A stretch of 64,000 nucleotides of DNA from Stenotrophomonas maltophilia (GTDB lineage: Bacteria > Pseudomonadota > Gammaproteobacteria > Xanthomonadales > Xanthomonadaceae): assembly GCF_002799155.1 (NCBI RefSeq), contig NZ_NERD01000002.1, positions 2,666,001 to 2,730,000 on the forward strand, read 5' to 3'. Below the pieces are notes generated by a model, which worked only from the letters and a program-made list of their open reading frames with translations, did not search any database and was not told the origin of the DNA. Positions 53,373-62,972 of this stretch are shown in pieces. How positions within the stretch are numbered: position 1 is the first letter of the stretch; every line of letters begins with the position of its first letter. The position numbers were made by a program, and so were the translations under genes.

Positions 53373-53468
53373 GGGCGGGTGGGTTGCGCAGGACCGTTGG
53401 CGCCATGGATGGCGCCATCGAGCCCCCATGGATGGGTTTACGGCGTGTCCTGCGCAACCCACCCGCCC
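53373..53468 (-). repeat. Three-way-junction palindromic element E (inverted to D)
   Basis: Arms 53373-53394 and 53447-53468 pair perfectly over 22 bp (GGGCGGGTGGGTTGCGCAGG and complement). Read on the minus strand its core, ACGCCGTAAACCCATCCATG GGGGCTCG, and inner hairpin are almost identical to element D. The remaining ~160 bases to the pirin ATG show a further weak hairpin at 53520-53545 and nothing else clear. Confidence 0.85.
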
Positions 53469-53631
53469 GGCCAAGCGCGGCTTTTGATTTTGCTTCCGCC
53501 TTCAGCGACCAACCCACAGCCACGAGGGGCTGCGCCGTTGGCTGGAACAACCTGTTACCCATACGGGGCATGTCCCCGTCACAGCTGCATGCGATGCTGA
53601 TCACCTGATCCCTGCCAGCGAGAACGCCCGC

Positions 53632-54495
<864 letters not shown>

Positions 54496-54573
54496 ACATC
54501 GCGTGTTGCACACATCCGAAGGTGTATCCCTGCACCCGGCGTTGACGCTACAGTCACCCGCTGATCACTGAAA

Positions 54574-54589
54574 TGTGACATAAATCACA
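54574..54589 (+). promoter_or_regulatory. CRP/Clp-type binding site upstream of aqpZ
   Basis: TGTGA-CATAAA-TCACA is a perfect CRP palindrome with a 6-base spacer, in flanks AAA...CTTT that also fit. It ends 27 bases before the aqpZ ATG. In Xanthomonads the CRP-like Clp recognises the same sequence. Its closeness to the start suggests repression or overlap with the promoter, but activation cannot be excluded. Confidence 0.8.
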
Positions 54590-54616
54590 CTTTAGACCGT
54601 CAAAGGAGTGCAACAC

Positions 54617-55336
54617 ATGAGCATGGGTAAACGCTTGTCCGCCGAGTTCCTCGGCACGTTCTGGCTGGTTCTGGGTGGCTGTGGCAGTGCCGTGCTGGCC
54701 GCCAAGTTCGGGGGTGACGGCAATCCGCTGGGTATCGGTTTCCTCGGCGTTGCGCTGGCCTTCGGCCTGACCGTGGTGACCGGCGCCTATGCGTTCGGCC
54801 ACATCTCCGGCGCGCACTTCAACCCCGCGGTCAGTGTCGGCCTGTGGGCCGGCGGTCGTTTCCCGACCAAGGACCTGATCCCGTACATCATCGCCCAGGT
54901 GGCTGGCGGCCTGCTGGCCGGTTTCATCCTGCTGCAGATCGCCTCCGGCGCCAGCGGCTTCGCCATCGATGGCAGCCAGGCCGGTGCGTTCGCCAGCAAC
55001 GGCTACGGCGCACTGTCGCCCGGTGGTTACAGCGTGGCAGCGGCCTTCCTGTGCGAAGTGGTGCTGACCGCGGTGTTCCTGATCGTGATCATGGGTGCCA
55101 CCCACGGCAAGGCACCGGCCGGCTTCGCCCCGCTGGCGATCGGCCTGTCGCTGACCCTGATCCACCTGATCAGCATCCCGGTCACCAACACCTCGGTGAA
55201 CCCGGCCCGCTCCACCGCCGTGGCCTTCTTCGCCGGCAGCGGCGCAATCGGCCAGCTGTGGCTGTTCTGGGTCGCGCCCCTGCTGGGCGGCGCGATCGGA
55301 GGCATCATCTACAAGTGGATCGGCAGCGACCGCTGA
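54617..55336 (+). CDS. aqpZ: Aquaporin Z
   Basis: 239 residues from the ATG at 54617 (AAAGGAG eight bases before). Six membrane helices; NPA motifs at [12 protein letters not shown] and [13 protein letters not shown]. The selectivity filter includes His (near 175 in [18 protein letters not shown]) and the Arg after the second NPA, as in water-specific AqpZ. It moves water across the inner membrane. It is followed by a 12-bp terminator-like hairpin. Confidence 0.95.
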   Translation: MSMGKRLSAEFLGTFWLVLGGCGSAVLAAKFGGDGNPLGIGFLGVALAFGLTVVTGAYAFGHISGAHFNPAVSVGLWAGGRFPTKDLIPYIIAQVAGGLLAGFILLQIASGASGFAIDGSQAGAFASNGYGALSPGGYSVAAAFLCEVVLTAVFLIVIMGATHGKAPAGFAPLAIGLSLTLIHLISIPVTNTSVNPARSTAVAFFAGSGAIGQLWLFWVAPLLGGAIGGIIYKWIGSDR

Positions 55337-55349
55337 TCCACGCGGCCCC

Positions 55350-55376
55350 CATTGCGGCCGACCCTCGGCCGCAATG
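55350..55376. terminator. 12-bp hairpin after aqpZ
   Basis: CATTGCGGCCGA, CCC loop, TCGGCCGCAATG, perfectly paired, 13 bases after the aqpZ stop. Only a weak T-run (GGTTACTT) follows. Confidence 0.65.
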
Positions 55377-55397
55377 GTTACTTCTGTAACCGCGAAT

Positions 55398-55413
55398 TGT
55401 GCGATCGCTCACG
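55398..55413 (+). promoter_or_regulatory. Weak CRP/Clp-like site upstream of the 55534 gene
   Basis: TGTGC-GATCGC-TCACG matches the CRP half-sites TGTGA/TCACA except for one base on each side. It lies 120 bases before the ATG of the exported protein, a place suited to activation. This is only a candidate. Confidence 0.4.
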
Positions 55414-55533
55414 TTCCGTTAAGGTTGAGTTGACCGTCCGTGCACATGCCGGATGGGGCGGCATCCGGGGATGGGATGCCATGGCCGCTGGCGCTGCTGG
55501 CGGAGCCAAACAACTCATCACCTTGGGGGATGC

Positions 55534-55992
55534 ATGAAGTTCGTGCCTGTCATGTTGTCGAGCCTGCTGTTTGCCGCGGCCCAGGCCGCCGCGCAGGCGC
55601 CGTCCGAATGTCCTTCGCTGCCCGCCAGCAGTGGCCTGCAGTGGCAGCAAGTGGTGCAGGCCGATTTCCTGGTCTGCCGCGCCAGCACCACCGATGGTCG
55701 CGAAGTGCTGAGCCTGATGCTCAGCGCGCGTGATCCCGCCATTCCGCTGAGCCGCTCGCTGCGCCAGGAAAAAGGCAGCTTCGCTGGTGAATCACTGTAC
55801 TGGTACCAGCCCGACCTGGGCGGCCAGCAACCGCCGGGGTATGCCGAGCGGCGCATCAGCGTGGTCAAGATCGACAAAGGGCGTTACGCGCAGATTTCGC
55901 TGTATCCGGACAGCGCGCAGGAGCTGGGCTCACTGCAGCAGCTGGCGCAGGGCATGAGCCTGACCCCGTCGGCCGTGGCCGCCGGGCGCTGA
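55534..55992 (+). CDS. Exported hypothetical protein
   Basis: 152 residues with a signal peptide MKFVPVMLSSLLFAAAQAAAQA (cleavage near 22). The mature part has two Cys (ECPSLP, FLVCRA) likely to form a disulfide. It has no known domain. The GGGGG region just before the ATG provides the ribosome site. It stands alone, with the SMAG-like palindrome at 56050 following. Confidence 0.65.
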   Translation: MKFVPVMLSSLLFAAAQAAAQAPSECPSLPASSGLQWQQVVQADFLVCRASTTDGREVLSLMLSARDPAIPLSRSLRQEKGSFAGESLYWYQPDLGGQQPPGYAERRISVVKIDKGRYAQISLYPDSAQELGSLQQLAQGMSLTPSAVAAGR

Positions 55993-56049
55993 CGGTGATG
56001 GGGATGACTGCCTGGCAGCATCCCCGCAGGATCCGACGCGCGGGACGTT

Positions 56050-56072
56050 CGCCGGGCATGGCCCGGCGCTAC
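56050..56072 (-). repeat. GTAG-type palindrome (SMAG-like)
   Basis: On the minus strand GTAGCGCCGGGCCATGCCCGGCG, an 8-bp stem with GTAG start. It sits between the exported protein gene and the pirin gene in convergence. Confidence 0.85.
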
Positions 56073-56075
56073 CCG

Positions 56076-56927
56076 TCAGAACCTGCCTTCCTGGAAATCG
56101 ACGAAGGCCTGCATCAGTTCCTGCCGCGTGTTCATCACGAACGGGCCGTGGCGCATCACCGGCTCACGCAGCGGACGGCCTGCTACAAGGATCAGCCGCG
56201 CGCCTTCGCTGCCGGCCGAAACATGCAGCTGTTCGCCGCCGCCCAGCACCGCCAGTTCCTGGCGCGCGACATCGCGGGCAGCGTCCTGCTCACCCACCGT
56301 CAGCGCTCCTTCGAATACATAGGCGAAGGCGTTGTGGCCTTCCGGCAGCGTATAGGTCCAGGCCCGGTCGGGCGCCAACGTGATGTCGAGGTAAAGCGGC
56401 TCGGTGGCCGGTTGCACGATCGGGCCGCGGGTGCCGCCGACCGTACCGGCGATCACCTTCACCTCCACACCCGGCTCCGGGTGCACCACGGGAATGCGCT
56501 CGGGTGCGAATTCCTGGTACTTCGGGTCGGTCATCTTCTCCTTCGCCGGCAGGTTCACCCACAGCTGGAACCCGCGCATCTGCCCGCTTTCCTGCTCGGG
56601 CATCTCCGAGTGCACCAGGCCACGGCCAGCGGTCATCCACTGCACGCTGCCCGGGGTCAGCAGGCCTTCGTTGCCGTGGTTGTCGCGATGCCGCATGCGC
56701 CCGTCGAGCATGTAGGTGACGGTCTCGAAACCGCGATGCGGATGCTCCGGGAAGCCTGCGATGTAGTCCTCGGCGCGGTCGGTACCGAATTCATCGAGCA
56801 GCAGGAACGGATCCAGGTCGGGCAGCGTGGGGCCGCCGATGACGCGGGTCAGGCGCACGCCGGCACCGTCGGAGGTGGGCATGCCACGGATGGTGCGCAG
56901 CACGCGGACCGGTTCGGGGAAGCTCAT
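56076..56927 (-). CDS. Pirin family protein (second)
   Basis: 283 residues from MSFPEPVRVLRTIRGMPTSD at 56927. It has the pirin cupin signature HPHRGFETVTYMLDG and WMTAGRGLVHSEMPEQ, with His/Glu metal ligands. It ends RQELMQAFVDFQEGRF, typical of the YhhW-like group. YhhW has quercetinase activity in E. coli; here no substrate is known. It is divergent from cstA. Confidence 0.9.
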   Translation of the reverse strand: MSFPEPVRVLRTIRGMPTSDGAGVRLTRVIGGPTLPDLDPFLLLDEFGTDRAEDYIAGFPEHPHRGFETVTYMLDGRMRHRDNHGNEGLLTPGSVQWMTAGRGLVHSEMPEQESGQMRGFQLWVNLPAKEKMTDPKYQEFAPERIPVVHPEPGVEVKVIAGTVGGTRGPIVQPATEPLYLDITLAPDRAWTYTLPEGHNAFAYVFEGALTVGEQDAARDVARQELAVLGGGEQLHVSAGSEGARLILVAGRPLREPVMRHGPFVMNTRQELMQAFVDFQEGRF

Positions 56928-57014
56928 GGCGACTCCTGTTGGATGGATGCCACTGAAGATGGACGCCACACGGCCGTAGGCCAATGGATGGCTCCGCAAC
57001 CGATTGTTCCATCC

Positions 57015-57035
57015 CTGACGTTCGCTGCACGTCAG
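57015..57035. promoter_or_regulatory. Inverted repeat between pirin 2 and cstA
   Basis: CTGACGT, 7 bases, ACGTCAG lies about 108 bases before cstA in a divergent region of 215 bases. It may be an operator for cstA or the pirin gene; no regulator is recognised. Confidence 0.35.
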
Positions 57036-57142
57036 CGCGCCCTGCGTACGACCAAAGTACTACCGCAGATTCGTCCTGTGCCAATTGACCCTGTCGAAGG
57101 CAAGCAGGACTCTTTGACTGTCTTTCCGGGAGAGAGCACCTC

Positions 57143-59224
57143 ATGAAAGGGTTTTCCAAACTGGGCTGGGCGGTACTCGCTCTGCTCGGCGCGTTCTGTC
57201 TGGGCACCGTGGCGCTGCGCCGCGGCGAACACATCAATGCCCTGTGGATCGTCGTCGCGGCGGTTTCGCTGTACCTGGTCGCCTACCGCTTCTACAGCCT
57301 GTTCATCGCCAACAAGGTGATGCAGCTGGATCCGACCCGGGCCACCCCGGCGGTGATCAACAACGATGGCCTGGACTACGTGCCGACCAACAAGCACGTC
57401 CTGTTCGGCCACCACTTCGCCGCCATCGCCGGCGCCGGTCCGCTGGTCGGCCCGGTGCTGGCCGCGCAGATGGGCTACCTGCCCGGACTGCTGTGGCTGG
57501 TGGTGGGCGTGGTACTGGCCGGTGCGGTGCAGGACTTCATGGTGCTGTTCCTGTCCAGCCGTCGCAACGGCCGCTCGCTGGGCGACCTGGTGCGGGAGGA
57601 GATGGGCCAGGTGCCCGGCACCATCGCGTTGTTCGGTGCGTTCCTGATCATGATCATCATCCTGGCGGTGCTGGCGATGGTGGTGGTCAAGGCGCTGGCC
57701 GAAAGCCCGTGGGGCATGTTCACCGTGATCGCGACGATGCCCATCGCGATCCTGATGGGTGTGTACATGCGCTACATCCGCCCCGGCAAGATCGGCGAGA
57801 TCTCGGTGGTTGGCCTGATCCTGCTGCTGGCCGCGATCTGGTACGGCGGCAAGGTCGCCGCCGACCCGGTGTGGGGCCCGGCGTTCACCTTCACCGGCAC
57901 CCAGATCACCTGGATGCTGATCGGTTACGGCTTCGTCGCCTCGGTGCTGCCGGTGTGGCTGCTGCTGGCCCCGCGCGACTACCTGTCGACCTTCCTGAAG
58001 ATCGGCACCATCATTGCGCTGGCCATCGGCATCCTGGTGGTGATGCCGGAACTGAAGATGCCGGCGCTGACCCAGTTCGCTGCCAGCGGTGATGGCCCGG
58101 TGTGGAAGGGCGGCATGTTCCCGTTCCTGTTCATCACCATCGCCTGCGGTGCGGTCTCCGGCTTCCATGCCCTGATCTCCTCCGGCACCACGCCGAAGCT
58201 GCTGGCCAATGAAGCGCACATGCGTTACATCGGCTACGGCGGCATGCTGATGGAATCGTTCGTAGCGGTGATGGCACTGGTGGCGGCCTCGATCATCGAT
58301 CCGGGCATCTACTTCGCGATGAACAGCCCGGCGGCAGTGATCGGTGCCGATGCGGCCTCGGCGGCGCACTACATCACCAACACCTGGGGCTTCACCATCA
58401 CCCCCGAGCAGCTGACCGCGACCGCGGCGGCGATTGGCGAGCCGACCATCCTGCACCGCGCCGGTGGTGCGCCGACGCTGGCGGTGGGCATCGCGCAGAT
58501 CCTGCACCAGGCCATCCCCAGCAGCAGCGACGCGATGATGGCGTTCTGGTACCACTTCGCGATCCTGTTCGAAGCACTGTTCATCCTCACCGCGGTGGAC
58601 GCCGGCACCCGCGCCGGTCGCTTCATGCTGCAGGACCTGCTGGGCAACTTCGTGCCGGCCCTGAAGAAGACCGAATCGTGGACCGCCAACATCATCGGCA
58701 CCGCCGGCTGCGTGGCGCTGTGGGGCTACCTGCTGTACACCGGCGTGGTCGATCCGTTCGGTGGCATCCAGACGCTGTGGCCGCTGTTCGGCATCTCCAA
58801 CCAGATGCTGGCCGGTATCGCGCTGATGCTGGGCACGGTGGTGTTGTTCAAGATGAAGCGTGACCGCTATGCCTGGGTCACCGCGGTACCGGCTGTGTGG
58901 CTGCTGATCTGCACCACCTACGCCGGCTTCATCAAGATCTTCGACAGCAATCCGGCGCAGGGTTTCCTGGCACAGGCACACAAGTTCCAGGCCGCGCTCG
59001 CCAGCGACACCATCACCGCACCGGCCAAGTCCGTGGCGCAGATGAAGCAGATCGTGGTCAACGCCTACGTCAACACCGGCCTGACCGCGCTGTTCCTGCT
59101 GGTGGTGGGCGCGGTGCTGGTGTATTCGATCAAGACCATCCTGGCGGCCCGCCGCAATCCGCAGCGCACCGACCGCGAGACCCCGTACGTGGCGCTGAAG
59201 CCGCATGAAATGGTGGATCTGTGA
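57143..59224 (+). CDS. cstA: Carbon starvation protein A (pyruvate/peptide uptake)
   Basis: 693 residues. About 16-18 membrane segments with CstA signatures [26 protein letters not shown] near 93 and [12 protein letters not shown] near 340. E. coli CstA (701) and BtsT import pyruvate and possibly peptides. The start follows GGGAGAGAG. It ends TGA overlapping ATG of the small partner gene by one base. Confidence 0.96.
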   Translation: MKGFSKLGWAVLALLGAFCLGTVALRRGEHINALWIVVAAVSLYLVAYRFYSLFIANKVMQLDPTRATPAVINNDGLDYVPTNKHVLFGHHFAAIAGAGPLVGPVLAAQMGYLPGLLWLVVGVVLAGAVQDFMVLFLSSRRNGRSLGDLVREEMGQVPGTIALFGAFLIMIIILAVLAMVVVKALAESPWGMFTVIATMPIAILMGVYMRYIRPGKIGEISVVGLILLLAAIWYGGKVAADPVWGPAFTFTGTQITWMLIGYGFVASVLPVWLLLAPRDYLSTFLKIGTIIALAIGILVVMPELKMPALTQFAASGDGPVWKGGMFPFLFITIACGAVSGFHALISSGTTPKLLANEAHMRYIGYGGMLMESFVAVMALVAASIIDPGIYFAMNSPAAVIGADAASAAHYITNTWGFTITPEQLTATAAAIGEPTILHRAGGAPTLAVGIAQILHQAIPSSSDAMMAFWYHFAILFEALFILTAVDAGTRAGRFMLQDLLGNFVPALKKTESWTANIIGTAGCVALWGYLLYTGVVDPFGGIQTLWPLFGISNQMLAGIALMLGTVVLFKMKRDRYAWVTAVPAVWLLICTTYAGFIKIFDSNPAQGFLAQAHKFQAALASDTITAPAKSVAQMKQIVVNAYVNTGLTALFLLVVGAVLVYSIKTILAARRNPQRTDRETPYVALKPHEMVDL

Positions 59225-59448
59225 TGAGCACGCAACTGGTTCCCGCCGGCCAGTACCAGGCGCACCGCCGTATCTGGCGGCGCCTGGTGCAGACCGCACG
59301 GCTGTGCTGTGGCATTCCTGATTACGACAATTACGTCCGGCACATGCTGGAAAAGCACCCGGACCAGGAGCCGATGGACTACAAGACGTTCTTCCGCGAG
59401 CGCCAGGAAGCGCGTTACGGCGGGCGCAACGGCGGCCGCTGCTGTTGA
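59224..59448 (+). CDS. ybdD: YbdD/YjiX family small protein, CstA partner
   Basis: 74 residues from the ATG at 59224 (TGATG overlap). [37 protein letters not shown] is the typical YbdD sequence ending with Cys residues. In E. coli YjiX/YbdD is needed for pyruvate transport by its transporter partner. No other gene is in the unit. Confidence 0.93.
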   Translation: MSTQLVPAGQYQAHRRIWRRLVQTARLCCGIPDYDNYVRHMLEKHPDQEPMDYKTFFRERQEARYGGRNGGRCC

Positions 59449-59462
59449 GCAGTGAGGTGGGT

Positions 59463-59481
59463 GCCGGGCTTACAGCCCGGC
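59463..59481. repeat. Hairpin heading element F
   Basis: GCCGGGCT-TAC-AGCCCGGC, 12-15 bases after the ybdD stop, followed by GCCCGCAGAGGC as before elements B and D. Confidence 0.75.
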
Positions 59482-59542
59482 GCCCGCAGAGGCAACTGCA
59501 ACTGCAACGGCCAAAGCGTCGGCTCTGGTTTTCCGTGAATTT

Positions 59543-59644
59543 GGCGGGGTGGTGTCGGATGGCGGGGACGCCGTAAACCCGTCCTTGGGGGCTTGGCCGC
59601 GGCATCCATGCCGCGGACACCCCGCCATCCGACACCACCCCACC
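59543..59644 (+). repeat. Three-way-junction palindromic element F
   Basis: Arms 59543-59567 and 59620-59644 pair at 24 of 25 positions (GGCGGGGTGGTGTCGGATGG and complement). The core is ACGCCGTAAACCCGTCCTTG GGGGCTTGG and the inner hairpin CCGCGGCATCCATGCCGCGG. The flank TTCGACAGATTTCCGGTGAC follows. It lies in the 426-base gap between the convergent ybdD and DUF819 genes. Confidence 0.88.
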
Positions 59645-59678
59645 TTCGACAGATTTCCGGTGACGGCAAGAAGCATCA

Positions 59679-59715
59679 GGGGGCAGATCCGTTTCCGCGG
59701 GGAAACGGATCTGTC
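59679..59715. repeat. GGGGCAGATCC-type hairpin after element F
   Basis: GGGCAGATCCGTTTCC, GC, then GGGGAAACGGATCTGTCC: a near-perfect stem of the same family as 678 and 41774, 35 bases after element F. It shows that the two repeat families co-occur. Confidence 0.8.
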
Positions 59716-59742
59716 CTTTCTTTGTTCATGGATACCCATGAA

Positions 59743-59770
59743 GTGCATCCACGCATGACGTGGATCTATC
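59743..59770. repeat. Degenerate GTAG-type palindrome
   Basis: GCATCCACGCATGACGTGGAT forms a 6-8 bp hairpin of the same type as at 41721 (ATAGATCCACG on the minus strand). Confidence 0.7.
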
Positions 59771-59781
59771 CGGTGGCAGGC

Positions 59782-59809
59782 AAAAAAAAAGCCGAGCGTG
59801 GGCTCGGCT
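59782..59809 (-). terminator. Intrinsic terminator of the DUF819 gene
   Basis: On the minus strand AGCCGAGC, CCAC loop, GCTCGGCT is followed by nine Ts (59782-59790), 66 bases after the stop. A second hairpin (GTGTCCACGG/CCGTGAACAC, 59826-59851) lies between them. Confidence 0.92.
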
Positions 59810-59874
59810 CTGCACGGGGAAAGCGTGTCCACGGCAATTACCGTGAACACGCAACATGATCGTCAGCTCAGGAC

Positions 59875-61125
59875 TCAGGCTCCGGCCATCCACTTCAGCA
59901 TCAGGCCGGTGACATACGCCAGCCCGGTGCCGGTGGCATAACCGACCGTGCCCAGCAGCACGCCCACCGGGGCCAGGGTCGGATGGAATGCCGCTGCCAC
60001 CACCGGCGCCGACGCCGCAGCGCCGATGTTGCCCTGCGAACCGATCGCGAAGAAGAACAGCGGCGCGCGCAGCAGCTTGGCCACCACCCACAGCACCAGC
60101 ACGTGCGTGGCCATCCAGATCGCGCCGAGCAGGAACAGCCACGGCCGATCCAGCAGCGACAGCAGGTTCATCTGCATGCCGATGCAGGCGATCAGGAAAT
60201 ACAGGAACACCGTGCCCAAGCGCGACGCACCCGCCGCTTCCAGCCGGCGCGCGCGGGTGAAGCTCAGGCCCAGGCCCATTGCGGTGGACAGCAGGATCAC
60301 CCAGACGAACTGGCTGTCGAGGCTGAACTGGCTGGCCCAGCTGACATTGGCCTTGAACCAGCCCGCCAGCGGCGCGGCGATGGCATGGGCCAGGCCGACA
60401 CCACCCAATGCCACGCCAACGATCATCATCAGGTCGGTCATGCTGGGAATGCGCGCGTTCTGTGCCTCGTAGGCACTGATGCGTGCCTTCATCTCGTCGA
60501 TGGCACGGGTATCGGCACCGTTGCGGGTGTCGATCTGCTGCGCGCGGTTGGCCAGGAACAGCAGGATCGCCATCCACAGGCTGGCGCAGGCCACGTCGAC
60601 CACCGCGAACTGGCCGAAGGTGGTGGCATCGGTGCCGAACACTTCGCGCATGGCGACCATGTTGGCGCCGCCGCCGATCCAGCTGCCGGCCAGCGCGGCC
60701 ATGCCGGCCCAGGTGTCACCGGCCACGGTTTCCGGATGGATCAGCTTCATCAGCTGGAACGACACGATGGCGCCGAGCATGATGCCGGCGGTGCCCGCGC
60801 AGAACACCAGCAGCAGCTTCGGGCCGAGCTTGATGACGCCCTTCAGGTCGATCGAAAGTGTCAGCAGGACCAGCGCCGCCGGCAGCAGCACGTCGCGCGC
60901 GACCGGGTTGTACAGCGAGGTGTTGTGGCCATCGATGACACCGGCGGTGTTGTAGATGGCGGGGATGAAATAGCACAGCAGCAGTGACGGCACCCAGGCG
61001 AAGATCTTCTTCAGCAACGGGGTCGGACCACTGGCGGCCCAGAAGATCAGGGCCAGGGTGGCAGCAATCAGGCCCAGGCCAACGATGTCGTTGCTGATCA
61101 GGGCAGTAGCGGGTTCGGTCGGCAT
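59875..61125 (-). CDS. DUF819 family membrane protein (transporter-like)
   Basis: 416 residues from MPTEPATALISNDIVGLGL at 61125 (ribosome site AGAGGA, 6 bases away). It has 10-12 membrane segments, with GGGANMVAMREVFG near 170 and GSQGNIGAAASAPVVAAAFHPTLAPVGVLLGTVGYATGTG near 365 as the most conserved parts. Two similar halves suggest an inverted-repeat transporter fold. The substrate is unknown. A terminator-like hairpin lies in its leader (61153-61179), which is unusual. Confidence 0.85.
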   Translation of the reverse strand: MPTEPATALISNDIVGLGLIAATLALIFWAASGPTPLLKKIFAWVPSLLLCYFIPAIYNTAGVIDGHNTSLYNPVARDVLLPAALVLLTLSIDLKGVIKLGPKLLLVFCAGTAGIMLGAIVSFQLMKLIHPETVAGDTWAGMAALAGSWIGGGANMVAMREVFGTDATTFGQFAVVDVACASLWMAILLFLANRAQQIDTRNGADTRAIDEMKARISAYEAQNARIPSMTDLMMIVGVALGGVGLAHAIAAPLAGWFKANVSWASQFSLDSQFVWVILLSTAMGLGLSFTRARRLEAAGASRLGTVFLYFLIACIGMQMNLLSLLDRPWLFLLGAIWMATHVLVLWVVAKLLRAPLFFFAIGSQGNIGAAASAPVVAAAFHPTLAPVGVLLGTVGYATGTGLAYVTGLMLKWMAGA

Positions 61126-61152
61126 GGGATCCTCTGTCGATCGAAAGAGCGG

Positions 61153-61179
61153 GAAAAAAAAGCGCCGCATAAAGCGGCG
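61153..61179 (-). terminator. Terminator-like hairpin in the leader of the DUF819 gene
   Basis: On the minus strand GCGCCGC, TTTAT loop, GCGGCGC is followed by eight Ts (61160-61153). It points toward the DUF819 gene, whose ATG begins only 27 bases later, leaving just room for the ribosome site and not for a promoter. So it is probably part of the mRNA leader or ends transcripts running in from upstream. Confidence 0.75.
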
Positions 61180-61259
61180 CACGATGAGATTAACATTGTC
61201 TTCACGCCGGGTCATGCTGCAGTGCCGGCCACGACCACATCCCCTCAGGGAGCCCACTC

Positions 61260-61652
61260 ATGCAGCTTGGCGCCTTTTCGGTCAGCCTCTCGGTGAAGGA
61301 TCTCGCGGCCTCTCGCGCCTTCTACGAAGCCCTCGGCTTTTCAGTCACCGGCGGTGACCCTGCCCAGAACTGGCTGGTGATGCGTAGCAACGGCACGGTG
61401 ATCGGACTGTTCCAGGGCATGTTCGAGGGCAACCTGCTGACCTTCAACCCCGGTTGGGACCAGCACAAGCAGGAACTTCCCCGGTTCCAGGACGTGCGTG
61501 AGCTGCAGGCCGAGCTGGATGCCAAGGGCATCGCACTGGCAGTACGGACCGATCCCGATGGCCAGGGCACGGGCTATCTGCAGCTGGCCGATCCTGATGG
61601 CAATGTGATCCTGATCGACCAGCACGTGGCGCGACCGGCCAGCCCCCAGTGA
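61260..61652 (+). CDS. VOC family protein (glyoxalase/bleomycin-resistance fold)
   Basis: 130 residues from [27 protein letters not shown] at 61260, preceded by GGGAG. The beta-alpha-beta-beta-beta pattern with [17 protein letters not shown] and [18 protein letters not shown] matches single-domain VOC proteins. The metal ligands are not fully clear (no His in the first strand), so it may be non-enzymatic or have other ligands. Divergent from the DUF819 gene. Confidence 0.85.
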   Translation: MQLGAFSVSLSVKDLAASRAFYEALGFSVTGGDPAQNWLVMRSNGTVIGLFQGMFEGNLLTFNPGWDQHKQELPRFQDVRELQAELDAKGIALAVRTDPDGQGTGYLQLADPDGNVILIDQHVARPASPQ

Positions 61653-61658
61653 GGCGGG

Positions 61659-61683
61659 GTTGCCGGCCAGCGGCCGGCACTAC
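61659..61683 (-). repeat. GTAG-type palindrome (SMAG-like)
   Basis: On the minus strand GTAGTGCCGGCCGCTGGCCGGC AAC, a 9-bp stem with GTAG start, between the VOC gene and the histidine kinase gene end (61686). Confidence 0.88.
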
Positions 61684-61685
61684 CG

Positions 61686-62972
61686 TCATGTGGGGCGCGA
61701 GGCACTGAAGTCGAGCGTTGCGCGCGTTCCGCGCGGTTCGCAGGGCTGCAGCTGCAGGGTCCAGCCCAGGTGGCCGCATAGCCGGGCGATCAGGTCCAGG
61801 CCGATGCCACCGCCACGATCGGCGCGCTCGCCGCGGGCCATGCGCGCGTGGATCGCCGCGATCTCCTCCGGGCTCATGCCATGCCCGGGATCCTGCAGGG
61901 TCAGTACTGCCGACGAATCCAGCTGCAGCACGATATGGCCACGGCCGCTGTTCTCGATGGCGTTGCGCAGCAGGTTGCCGATGGCGGCCTGCACCACCGC
62001 CATCGGCGCAACGATATCCACCGGCGCCGCCTGGATGCCGATGCTCAGGTCCTTGTCGCCGAGCAGGTGGCGATGGTCGTCGACAATCTCCGGCAACAGC
62101 TGGTCCAGCGCGATGCGCTCGGCACGCGCGGCCAGGCGCGCCGGATCACGCGCCAGTACCAGCAGCAGCTCGATCAGCTGCTCCACGCTCTGCGCCGTGC
62201 GCAGCACCCGCTGCATCTGCTGGCGCGCGCGCTCGGGCAGGCCCGGTTGCTCCAGCGCCAGTTCGGCGGCGCCGGTCATCACCGCGATCGGCGTGCGCAG
62301 TTCGTGGCTGGCGGTGCTGATGAAGACCCGTTCACGCTCGACGAACTGCTCATTGCGATCGAGGTAGTCGTTCAGCGCATCGGCGATGGTGTGCAGCTCG
62401 GAACTGCCGCGCGGGTCGACATCGATTCGCTGGCCCTGCACGCCCGGCCGCAGAGCGCCGATGTGCTGGGCCAGCAGGCTCAACGGGCGCACCATGCGCT
62501 CCATGCCGAAAGACGCCATCAACACGGTGACGAAGATCATGATCACCCCGGCCAGCATCACCCAGCGCGTGGCGAACTGTTCCAGGTCATGGAAATCGGA
62601 GATGTCCAGCGCCAGTGCTACCCGTCCCATCGACTGGGTTTCACGCACCATCACCGCCGTCTCGCGGCCCTTGACCATCACTCCGTCATGCAGCCCCGGA
62701 TGCAGGGTGCGCAGGCTCTCCGGCAGATTGACCGCGTCGAAGCGGTACAGGCTCAGCGTGTCCGAGTCCTGCCAGCGGTAATGAGGCTCGTGCTCGACAT
62801 GCTCGACGATGCTGTCCAGTTCGGAATTGAGCAGCGCGCGCCACGCGGCGTGCTCGGCGTGTTCGTGCACGTAGTTGCCGACACTGAACACCGCGATCGA
62901 CAGCAGTGCCAGGTACCCGAGCAGCCACCACACCACCCGCCGGTACAGCGGCCCCGGCTTACGCGCCCTCAT
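61686..62972 (-). CDS. Sensor histidine kinase
   Basis: About 428 residues from MRARKPGPLYRRVVWWLLG at 62972 (ATG codons at 62978 and 62996 are alternatives). Two membrane segments (about 12-32 and 137-157) flank a periplasmic sensor domain of ~100 residues. A HAMP-like linker leads to the H-box ISTASHELRTPIAV, the N-box LLRNAIENSGRG and G-boxes DPGHGMS and GGGIGLDLIARLCGHLG. Its start overlaps the regulator's end by about 14 bases. The signal is unknown; the next gene is an ArnT-like enzyme. Confidence 0.93.
   Translation of the reverse strand: MRARKPGPLYRRVVWWLLGYLALLSIAVFSVGNYVHEHAEHAAWRALLNSELDSIVEHVEHEPHYRWQDSDTLSLYRFDAVNLPESLRTLHPGLHDGVMVKGRETAVMVRETQSMGRVALALDISDFHDLEQFATRWVMLAGVIMIFVTVLMASFGMERMVRPLSLLAQHIGALRPGVQGQRIDVDPRGSSELHTIADALNDYLDRNEQFVERERVFISTASHELRTPIAVMTGAAELALEQPGLPERARQQMQRVLRTAQSVEQLIELLLVLARDPARLAARAERIALDQLLPEIVDDHRHLLGDKDLSIGIQAAPVDIVAPMAVVQAAIGNLLRNAIENSGRGHIVLQLDSSAVLTLQDPGHGMSPEEIAAIHARMARGERADRGGGIGLDLIARLCGHLGWTLQLQPCEPRGTRATLDFSASRPT

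Noticed and set aside
57032..59638. 868-codon minus-strand open frame opposite cstA
   Set aside because: His/Arg/Gln-rich antisense frame, typical of high-GC genes; cstA on the plus strand is strongly supported.
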